Of a stretch of DNA of 64,000 nt, positions 10,801-19,138 are shown one piece after another. The notes under the pieces are model-generated. The model had not been told where the DNA came from and did no database searches. It saw only the letters and a list, made by a program, of their open reading frames with translations. Each line of letters opens with the position of its first letter. Position 1 is the first letter of the stretch. Origin of the DNA: Smallanthus sonchifolius (Eukaryota > Streptophyta > Magnoliopsida > Asterales > Asteraceae); the NCBI GenBank assembly GCA_023525975.1, contig CM042020.1, forward strand, positions 18,186,001 through 18,250,000. The letters are read 5' to 3'. The translations under genes and the position numbers were made by a program.

Positions 10801-13800
10801 CCTAGGCCCCGATTAATCCCGCCTAGGCCTAGGCCCTACCCCACCGCCCGACTAGCGCCTAGCGATTTTTACAACACTGCAAGAACATCACCATTAGCTA
10901 TTCGTACCTTCCCAAAGTTACCAACCTTTAAATTCTCCATCGTCTCCCCGCTGTGCATCGCGTGAAACGAAGAACCATAATCCATAACCCAAGAATCTGT
11001 AGAAGACTCTACACAGCAAACCAAAACATCATCATCTGATTCCTCATCTGCCTGAACCGTGTTTACCTGCCTTTTGCCCTCATTCTTCCCAGACTCTTCC
11101 TTATTCCTTCCTGGACACTGACTTTTCACATGCCCAACTTCATTGCAGCTCCAACACCTCACATTTTTCTGAGCTCTAGACGAACTCCTTCCCCTACTCC
11201 CATTGCTCCTGTTATTTTCCCTTCCTCTGCCCACATTGAATATATCAAAAGATGAGGATCCTTTACTAGTGTTCCTCCGGCGAATATCCTCACCCAGAAT
11301 ACTACCCCGGACCACGCTAAACTTCAAATTCCCAACTCCACCAGAATTAGTGATCGCCGTCACATAACCTGACCAGCTGTCAGGCAAAGAGGATAACAGT
11401 ATCGCAGCTTGAGTATCATCATCAAGCTTTGTCCCAACGGTCGATAGCCTGAACAAAATTGAATTTATATTATTTATGTGATCGGGCACCGAGTTTCCCT
11501 CATTCATCCTCATCATGAATAACTCTCTAAACAGGAACACTCTATTACTGGCAGACGGCTTTTCATACATGTTTGACAGAGCCGTCATCATACCATAAGC
11601 CGTGGTTTCCTCTTTGATATTGAACGCTACGCTCCTCGTCAAAACCAGTACAATCTTACATCTCGCCTTTTTGTCCTTAGTGTTCCAAACCACTTTGTTA
11701 GCCTTACTCATTCCATCCGGTTTTTCTGCCAATACCATCTCCAAATCGTTTTCACCGAATAACGCCTCTATTTGCATCTTCCACCATGCAAAATCAGTCC
11801 CGTTAAACATCTCGATTCGAATTTTCCCGTCTTCAGCCATTGCAAACGAGAATCAGAAAAAAAAAACCAAAATTAAGAAATCAACCAACCAAAGCCAAGC
11901 AACCTCCAAAAGATAACCTAAAACCCGAAACACCCGACCCGGCGCTTCTCCTGCAAAAACAAGTGTAACCAGCAGTCCCAAGCGGTCCAAAACAGGAACC
12001 CTAAACCACAAAACACTAAAAAAAACTTCTGGACAGCCTTGCTCCTTTCCTCCACTAGCGGCGGCACCTAGGGTTGTTGTAACCCTACTCGCGACGGCTA
12101 GTAACAGCCAAATCAGACTGTAATCAGCCCTTCAACAGATCGAAAAACACCCCTAAAAACTGATTTGAAACAGCCCTTAGCCCCTTCCTTGCTTTCGACG
12201 GCTCTAGGGTTTAATCCACCCTAATCGCAGAAGCAATCAGCAGCAACCAACAATCGAAACCAGCCCTTGCGGCTTATCAAACAGAAACATAAAATAGGAC
12301 AGCCACCCTAAACCAACAGCCCCTCTCGAACAGCCCTCCTCACCTTCTTCGTGATTGAAACAGTGCAGAACCGTGTGTATACAACGAGCCAAGGCTCTGA
12401 TACCACTTGTTAGGTATCAAAGTCGGTAACGCAGCGGAATCACACACACACGCACAATATCAATAAACAGAAAAGAAAAGAGACACGAGAGATTTATAGT
12501 GGTTCGGTCAAGGTGACCTACATCCACTGTTGCAACTAGGGTTCTTTATTATTAGGTGCTCAAGGATATACAATTACATTATGGGGTATTTATAATACCA
12601 AGATTAGGGTTAATTAAATAAGGCAATAACTTAATCAACAAGAAATAGAACAAAACAACCCTAAGGCTGCAGCCAGCTTCTGATCTTGTTCTTTCAGCCT
12701 TAATAGGCCCAGGGGGCCCAGCCGCAGATGACCCAAAAGCCCAGCCCAAATCAGCACAGGCCCATCGGGCCCAGTCCGGCCCAATAAGCCTTCACACCCA
12801 ACAACACTCTCCACACTAAGGGTTGTTTTGAAGTTGTTCAAACAGGATACGTATTTTGCTTCGGCAACGGCGCAATTGACATCGTTCATATGGATGTCGG
12901 CGAGACTCGAGTGGCACCCACCGTGGGGTTTCGCTAAAACTGCCCCAAATGCCACTAATCGAACCGAATGGCGCCCACCATGGGTTTTTGATGAAGGTCA
13001 ACCAGGCTTCACTCTCTCCGTTTCATTCCGACTTGAGGTCAAGTCGTTTCTCCGGGCGGGAAGTATTGATAAGAACCGAATTGATGGGATTCCAAATTGA
13101 TCCTATTCCAAATTGATCCTCTCAATCAAAAGCACATTTACCATCCTACCTAATTTAAATAATTATCCCATATTACCTCCATGTCTAATTTCAGCAACTA
13201 TTTCAAAGGCTGAATTAATGGGGAAAATTTCCAGCAATCATCCAGCCTTTCATCCAGCAGTCATCCAGCTTTTCATCAAATAAATAGACCTAGAGTCTTG
13301 TTTTTTTTCTTGTCTTGAATTTATATCTATTTCTATTGTAATTGGAGAGCAGCCCCTCTCGAATAGGGCCTATTATCCTATTGTTTCCTTGAATTGAATC
13401 TATCCGATTTTTTAGTTCTTATCAGTATCATTCATGAAGGGGCAAAGAAGAATAGGACCATCCCCTTGCAGGTTATGTATGAATAAACTCCAAATTGACA
13501 TGAATATATGACTGAAAAGGAAACTCTGAGAATGGATTATCCAAGAATTCTATATGTATTCTATTAATTTAAGTATTAGACTAGGAACAACCTTGTAAAT
13601 GTTATATAGTATAGGGTGGACTATTGCAAATATTGTATCTATATATACCTATATCAATAATAAGGAAAGGCAAGAGTTTGAGCCATATCATCTTCCATCA
13701 TGGTATCAGAGATTACTTCACTCTGACTACCCACCTTCTCCCTCCCCATATCGGACCTTCCCATTCAATCCTTCAATCTTCCAGCCGATCACTTTCTGCA

Positions 13801-16265
13801 GTCAGTTCCGATTAGCTTCCTTCTGTTCCGATCAGCCTCTTGCAGTGCCGATTACAACCTTAAACATATCGAGATATACATTCATTTTGTTCGCGAGAAG
13901 GTGCAATGGGGCCAAATTCGTGTCTTGCATGTTCCATCTCGTTACCAGCTCGCCGATATATTCACCAAAGGTTTACCACGGGTTCTATTCACCGACTTCC
14001 GCTCCAGTCTAAGCATTCGTCATTCTCCTCCTTAGACTGAGGGGTATATTAGACTAGGAACTACCTTGTAAATGTTATATAGTATAGGGTGGACTATTGC
14101 AAATATTGTATCTATATATACCTATATCAATAATAAGGTAAGGCAAGAGTTTGAGCCATATCATCTTCCATCATTAAGACATAATAACCACTCGAAATTT
14201 TTTACATTACTCTCAAATTCAGGATGGAATACTCACCCCTCCTTGACCACCCCTAGCAACAAGAACTTCTTCACCATGATGAGCTAGATCAGCTAGAAAC
14301 TTGCCTCTTTTATGTTTTACAACAGTACCTGTCATCAAATCAAATAATGATACAAAACTGAAGGAATAAGGATAAAGTTTCCCTAATCATTTAGATGATT
14401 ACATAAACAAGCACCTTAGGCTTGGTGGGTTTTCAGTCAAAACTTTGTTGATTTCCTCAACAAATGCATAAAAGTTTGCTAGAATCAGAAAAGAAAATTT
14501 AATAATGATAGCACGCTTTGGTCTGATTTCTGTTTTGGGTAACACACTTTATTTTCACTCACAAAAAGGCTCCAACTTTCAAAAAATCTCATTTCATTCA
14601 GAGTAATCTTCTATTTCAACAGGTTTTTAAGATGTCAGAAAAAGTCAACATGGTCAAAGCTATCAACATGTTAGCTTTAATCCATCATATCAACCAGGTA
14701 ACCATCAGATTACCTTAGATCAAAGTTTTATAAAGCTAGTTACCTTTTTATGAGTGTAAAAACAAATTAAAAGATGGTTACCGTGAACAGGAATCAAATC
14801 AAAGGTAGTTAATTTTTATGCATTTTTTCATAAAATAAAGGATCAAACCTAACGGTACAGGAATACGCAATGTTGGGGCAGCTAAACCATTCCTCAGTTG
14901 AGAATGCAAGACACCCATTGTATCAACATTTCCACCACGTTTTGTATTAAATCGGCTTTTTTTATGGAACTCCAGTAATGAATCTTTCCCCTCATCTGCA
15001 TAAATTACAACATCGCCACCATGTCCACCCATTGGTAGGATAAGTGATCCATCAAAATCCCTCCTATAAGAACTTCTTACCCTTGCTTTTTCTTTGTCCT
15101 GTTTGCTCTGTGACTTAGAATTGGCCTTTGGGTTATGCATACTAAGGGTAGCACCATGACCTCCATCTCCAGCACGAACGGTTATGATTGCTTGATCAAA
15201 ATACTTGTGAGGTTCTCTAGTTAGACTTTCTAGGCTTGGAGAAGAGACTTCTTTGGCCTTTGCAAGTCTACACATAAATTTATGGTGTTGAAAATTATTT
15301 GGAATGTTTCTCTTTTGATTCCAACTGCAGGTAATACGAATTGAGATTGTTAACACAAGAAAAAAACAATGTACATTTTACGACATTTGTCATAATGTGG
15401 ATGTGAAAGATAATGTGAGAAGTTCATATGTATGTAATGTTACAGTTCTAATTATGACAATGGTATAGTAATAAGTATCTCGTATGACCATATCATGACC
15501 GAAATTTGGTGAATTTAACTCAAAGCATTAAGAAAATATACAAATAAAGGGGGTGTTTGGAATTGTGTTTTGAACTGATTATTTGATATGGAATAATCAC
15601 AAACCGATAATTAGCTTCAACAAAAGGGCCTAAACGGGATAGCGTCTCGATACATTTTGAAGGTGGAATAATCAGAAATCAGTTGTTTGAATGTTTGGAA
15701 AAATTCTGCTTATTAAGGATTTGCATGTAAAATAACCCTAAATAATGAGATAATCAAAATCAGTTTTGTTGAGCCTACTTATAAACTGATAATTTGACCC
15801 CTTCCACATCCCCCACCCCCAAATAAAAAAATAAATAACCCTACATATCAGCTGCAATCATTCGACTTGAAATCTTATCTTTCAAACAAGAATAATCATA
15901 ATTACTAATATAATCATGAAAGTAAGTTGAGTAAAAGTTAAATGACATTGAATTCCACTTATCAGCTCAATTTATATCACTAACTAAACCCTAAAATTTT
16001 CAAACAGTCCAACAGTGCTAATTAACATACACAAAGTATAAAGAACGTAAGATTAGATTCTAGTAATCACAGCATATCGTGAATATGTTGAAGGATGTTG
16101 ATTGTTACATCTAGAAGAAGACAGAGAGAGGGAGGGAGAGTACCTATGATTGAGAGGAAGAAGACATTGGGAGAATGAGGTGTGTGATTTACGGGGAAAG
16201 ATGGAGGTGCCGAGAAAAGGGGACGGTGACGGAGGAGAACGAACGGAGACGGAGGAGGATATCAT
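4803..16265 (-). CDS. Obg/CgtA-type GTPase, organelle-targeted, 10 exons, 499 aa
   Basis: Exons (minus strand): 16265-16144, 15324-14849, 14328-14237, 8011-7928, 6924-6847, 6099-5899, 5819-5712, 5633-5559, 5477-5299, 4887-4803. All junctions are GT-AG and all phases close, giving 1500 nt. Residues 1-40 are Ser-rich and nearly free of acidic residues, like an organelle transit peptide. The glycine-rich OBG fold starts near residue 82 (ITVRAGDGGHG). The GTPase domain has G1 GLPNAGKST (285-293), G2 YPFTT (308-312), G3 DLPG (339-342), G4 NKID (406-409) and a G5-like VGVSV (467-471). Obg proteins bind GTP/GDP and act in late large-ribosomal-subunit assembly; here that would be in plastid or mitochondrion (inferred). 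The length fits the short plant ObgM/ObgL forms. All key GTPase residues are intact despite a 6.2-kb intron 3 full of retroelements. The initiator is the first ATG of exon 1. Confidence 0.95.
6169..6777. mobile_element. hAT-type MITE in Obg intron 5
   Basis: The 609-bp element is flanked by the 8-bp duplication ACTTAGAC (6161-6168 and 6778-6785). The ends form an imperfect terminal inverted repeat starting CATAGTTACC. The interior has many GGTACGG and CGGTTCG words and no coding capacity. The 8-bp TSD and short TIR indicate hAT-type mobilisation. Confidence 0.85.
7120..7500 (+). mobile_element. Copia 3' fragment (end of RNase H plus start of 3' LTR) in Obg intron 4
   Basis: The frame 7101-7394 contains the conserved copia RNase H tail (NKATIHIANNP, then RTRHIEVDC, then GNQLVDVF), ending in TGA. 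A purine-rich GAGGGGAG tract and LTR-like sequence with a TATA-type CATAAATATATAT follow. No upstream pol and no second LTR are present, so this is a truncated remnant. It lies antisense to the Obg gene. Confidence 0.8.
8518..8845 (+). repeat. 5' LTR of the intron-3 gypsy-type element
   Basis: 328 bp, TG to CA, near-identical to 13067-13424. Confidence 0.93.
8871..9308 (+). pseudogene. Gag N-terminus of the intron-3 gypsy-type element
   Basis: The frame starts MVQTRSN, a common opening of plant gypsy Gag proteins, and continues through a charged segment and a Pro-rich stretch. It stops just before the nested copia insertion at 9351. The next in-frame ATG upstream (8847) lies in the LTR-proximal leader and is less likely to be the start. 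No capsid or zinc-knuckle part survives. Confidence 0.65.
9351..9737 (-). repeat. 3' LTR of the nested copia element
   Basis: 387 bp, near-identical to 12408-12803. Confidence 0.93.
9898..11840 (-). pseudogene. Copia Gag / partial Pol of the nested element, split by a MITE
   Basis: Translation runs from ATG at 11840 with the copia Gag pattern (FNGTDFAWWKMQI near the N-terminus) and a CCHC zinc knuckle CWSCNEVGHVKSQC near residue 230. The protease-like site reads MDYGSS instead of the usual D-S-G, so the conserved Ser is Tyr. The frame then enters the hAT MITE (10879-10498) and stops. Beyond it the same protein continues (LISVGQLD of the gag-pre-integrase domain), shifts one base near 10320, and continues to 9898 as 10275-9898. 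No integrase core, RT or RNase H follows. Confidence 0.85.
10498..10879. mobile_element. hAT-type MITE inside the nested copia element
   Basis: The 382-bp element has perfect 13-bp terminal inverted repeats CAGTGTTGTAAAA and the 8-bp TSD CAAGAACA (10490-10497 and 10880-10887). Subterminal CGCCTAGGC and CGATTAATC words repeat in both orientations. It interrupts the copia coding frame and is the innermost of three nested insertions. Confidence 0.95.
12408..12803 (-). repeat. 5' LTR of the nested copia element
   Basis: 396 bp. Its minus-strand end is followed by the tRNA-Met-type PBS at 12405-12393. Confidence 0.93.
13067..13424 (+). repeat. 3' LTR of the intron-3 gypsy-type element
   Basis: 358 bp. 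It differs from the 5' LTR mainly by a short duplication around ATTCCAAATTGATCCT near its start and a longer T-run, which explains the extra 30 bases. Confidence 0.93.
13574..14173 (+). mobile_element. TRIM (miniature LTR retrotransposon, copia-derived) in Obg intron 3
   Basis: The 600-bp element has 127-bp LTRs (13574-13700 and 14047-14173) and the 5-bp TSD TTAAG (13569-13573 and 14174-14178). A tRNA-Met-type PBS TGGTATCAGAG starts at 13701, directly after the 5' LTR, and a polypurine GACTGAGGGG lies before the 3' LTR. Both LTRs begin TATTAG where TGTTAG is expected. The short interior keeps a fragment of a copia RNase H tail (QLADIFTKGLP at about 13945-13980). It ends 63 bases from exon 3 of the Obg gene. 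Confidence 0.93.
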
Positions 16266-16555
16266 ATTACACCGCCGGTAACTGCACCTTGCAGCCGTAG
16301 GCAGTCGTGTATGTCGTATGGATAATCTGGCGCAACTATTTTCAAAGATTAAAATCTGATATTTCTTTTTAATATCTTCTCATTTTTAAATGATAACCAG
16401 CAATTAGTTTTACTTTATTCGTTAGTTAATTTTTTTTAATTAGAACGGCGACTATTTTTTTTTTTTTTTTTTTTAACGACGACTCACATATCAATTTACT
16501 GCTACCTTTAAACTACATTAATTCTTAATCTACCCGATGCTGACATTTGCAAATT
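16266..16555. other. Region upstream of the Obg gene
   Basis: This is probable 5' UTR and promoter of the minus-strand Obg gene. It is AT-rich with a long T-run at about 16457-16474. No definite TATA box is assigned. Confidence 0.5.
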
Positions 16556-16572
16556 ACATGAATAATTCATTT

Positions 16573-16845
16573 GGAAAGCAAGAAACAAACATCTGTTCGA
16601 AAACCAACCAATTTCTATTGCAAAAATCATTCAAGAAATCAAGACTTTAGGGTTCCTTTGGGTTAAAAATAAGGCAAAGCTGATCTCAATGGACCGAAAA
16701 AATTGGTGTTCATTTGATTTTTAGTTTTGGCTTGTTTCAGGTCTGTCCTCTCTTTTTCTTTATTTTTTTTATTTCTGTTTTCTGTCTTTGTACCGTGCTG
16801 GCCTCTAGCTAGCTTTTTGTGAATGGAAATTTGCCTTTAAAAAAA
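16573..16845 (+). mobile_element. 5'-truncated LINE copy with 17-bp target duplication
   Basis: A 273-bp insert is flanked by ACATGAATAATTCATTT at 16556-16572 and 16846-16862. It encodes the last about 50 codons of a LINE ORF2 (starts WKARNKHLFE, stop at about 16727) followed by a 3' UTR and an oligo(A) run ending at 16845. This is a textbook product of target-primed reverse transcription with severe 5' truncation. Confidence 0.93.
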
Positions 16846-16862
16846 ACATGAATAATTCATTT

Positions 16863-19138
16863 AGTAAGTTCAAATTATTGATTTACATTAACAAGTGATT
16901 GTTAAGTCCCTATAAAATTACAATTTTACATTTTTTAAGTTAAAAAATCTAAATAAAATAGCGAGCAAATTACGGTTTTGGTTCGTATGGTTTAACCAAA
17001 ATAACTCTTTTAGTCTATTAGTTTGTTTATTTTTTTCAGTACATTATGGTTTCAGTTTTTTTCAATTAAGAAAACAAAATAGATTAAAAAAATATATAAA
17101 CTCCTACCCCTCTTTTCTCTCTTTTCTCATCTTTCACAATCTCTCTCTACCCCAACTATAGATCTAGACACCCGTCATCGCCGACGGCCAAACCACTACC
17201 ACTGAACACCGAATTTTTTTTAGATGTGGTGCTCCCACCACCTCATGCATCACGAGATGACAAAAACTTGCTAAAGTTTCACAAGGGGGTCCTTCGCCCC
17301 TACCAAGGGCAACCTCTTTGCCAAGCCTAGGTGGTGATTGGTCAGGTGCAAGTACGAAGGAGGCAGAAATTGCCCTTCCCATTGGCGACTTTGGTTGAGA
17401 CTGCCCTTCCCAAGAGCGATGCCTTAATATTTCACCGCCACAAAAAATTTCTAATAAAAGTATAGTTGGGGACTGAGATAACGCCCTTAACAAAGGTGAT
17501 CTCTAGATGATTAGTGGGATATCAAATCATCTGCTAGGGTTTACATGTGGTCAACGAATGGAGAAATCGCCCTTGGCGATCTCTCAGTGGATGGTCAGTG
17601 GGATATCAAATCATCTGCTAGGGTTCACATGTGGTCAAAGAATGAAGAAATCGCCCTAGCCATGGCGATCTCTCAATGGGATATCAAATCAACTGAAACA
17701 TTAGTACCTATTTTTTTTTATAAATCTACTTATAATCGTTTTCTAACAAGTAATATAACATTCTTTTTTTTTCAACACAAAACTAGTTTATCTCCGTCTA
17801 TACTGATACATACAACGTTTTCTCTTATTTTTGTTCAATTATATTGTTGTGGTGATGTTTGATACGAAAATAGAGTTGTTTCATCTGATAATTCCACTAG
17901 AAGTACTGCTATTATTCTTCAACAAAAATTTTCATTTGAAGATTTCATTGGTTTAATTTATCTTCACCTTCAAGTTCAAAAGGAAAATTATAATTTGAGG
18001 TTGATTTTTTTTCTCTTTTCAAGAGTTTTCTCATACATCCGAAATCTTCAACGACTCAAGTCTCCAAGTGAAGTATTATTTAGCAGCAAACGAAAGAAAT
18101 TTTCGCCCTAACATTTACGTTAATATTAAACCAATAATGTTCGTTCAACAATCCAATTGTATGGATCTCCTACATGGTTTTTTTTGTATCAGAGGCTCCT
18201 CAACAAACAATTTATTCTTATCAACGCAATACCAACCCACATGAAATTGAAGTCGGACACGGTCTACCAACACCAACCTTTATGATAGGCAAGACGACGA
18301 TGATGAATCTGAATCTGAAGCAGCTACACAAAGTACTGAAGAATTTGAAATCGTTCCCTCAACATATGAAATCTTTCGATGATGTCGTGTCTTATTCTTG
18401 GTGTTCTTTCGTAACTATCCAGTTTTTGGTGGTGAGAGTGGAATAAAGATGTGCGAACTCTTCAGTCTTAACTATCAAAATAATAAGATCAAAGATTCAT
18501 ATCATTTCCTACACTTTGTAGAATAAAATCATTTTGTATTTAATCCTATCTCCATATATAATTCTAATTCAGATTCGGTTTCGGGTCGGATCAGTTTAAA
18601 TCTCAGTAACTCAACTAAGTATAAACCGAAATCTAAATTCGAATCGGTTCCCAAACCCTAATCTAAAAATCAATATTGAACACCACAATCTAACCCTCTC
18701 ATTTTTTTGCCAATTGACACTTATCCACCTTATAATATAGAAGAGTTGATATATTGAATCCTTTTATCTGGATCAATGAATCAAGATTCAATACAGCAAT
18801 GACTTGATAACAGATACATTTGGAATATTGTATTACATTAGAAACATTGGAAAAGAAAAAAAGTGTATTTGTTCTTACAAAATGAATCTTTACATTATAA
18901 ACACGAACCCGGCTAAGAATTTGGAGTATTAACGACGGTTTTCTTCCACCCGACGTCAACGCACAATACAAGTTGAAAATTACAACGGTTTTATACAAGT
19001 AACGAGACACGAGTTGGGCTGGGTGCTTAGGAGATGAGACCTCCTCAACTAAACATAAATAAAAAATCATGTGAAAAACGGCTAATACAACATACCAAAT
19101 CCTTGGCACGCAAGAAAAATCAAACTCGAAGGCTGCTT
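16863..19138. other. Intergenic stretch between the Obg and GID8-like genes
   Basis: No gene is supported. It holds a tandem repeat (17512-17700) and AT-rich sequence. The part nearest 19138 is probably the 3' UTR of the GID8-like gene, in which a 190-codon minus-strand frame (18699-19271) is only a chance read-through. A 90-codon frame at 18174-18446 has no recognisable family. Confidence 0.5.
17512..17700. repeat. Tandem repeat, about 80-bp unit, 2.3 copies
   Basis: The phrase AGTGGGATATCAAATCA recurs at 17513, 17597 and (as AATGGG) 17675. The first two copies are followed by the same CTGCTAGGGTT and ATGTGGTCAA words. The unit is about 78-84 bp. Confidence 0.8.

Larger units (their letters stand above)
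9351..12803 (-). mobile_element. Ty1-copia element, pol-deleted, nested in the gypsy-type element
   Basis: The element is flanked by the 5-bp duplication ACACT (9346-9350 and 12804-12808). On the minus strand the 5' LTR is 12803-12408 and the 3' LTR is 9737-9351, each TGTTGGGTG to CCTAACA. The PBS TGGTATCAGAGCC (initiator tRNA-Met type) lies at 12405-12393, two bases inside the LTR. A polypurine tract AAGTGGGAGAT abuts the 3' LTR at 9738. The interior codes for Gag, a partial protease and a gag-pre-integrase segment, then jumps to the polypurine tract with no integrase core, RT or RNase H. It is an internally deleted, non-autonomous copy. Confidence 0.95.
8518..13424 (+). mobile_element. Internally deleted LTR retrotransposon (Ty3-gypsy type) in Obg intron 3
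   Basis: The element is bounded by the 5-bp duplication GTATC (8513-8517 and 13425-13429). Its LTRs (8518-8845 and 13067-13424) begin TGATAAGAA and end TTCTTATCA, perfect 9-bp inverted termini. A primer-binding-like site TGGTTCCATTGCCGGG follows the 5' LTR at 8848, resembling the tRNA-Asp-type site of Athila-like elements with changes. A purine-rich tract, CGGGCGGGAAG, precedes the 3' LTR. Without the nested copia element only about 760 bp of internal sequence remain, holding a gag start but no protease, RT or integrase. It must therefore have moved with proteins supplied in trans, or lost its pol after insertion. Confidence 0.92.

Noticed and set aside
15540..15800. MITE starting GGGGTGTTTGG in Obg intron 1
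   Set aside because: The left terminus looks plausible but no matching right terminus or TSD was seen.
17164..17493. 109-codon minus-strand frame
   Set aside because: It lies in a region of repeated GCCCTT and GGCGA phrases and has no conserved domain.
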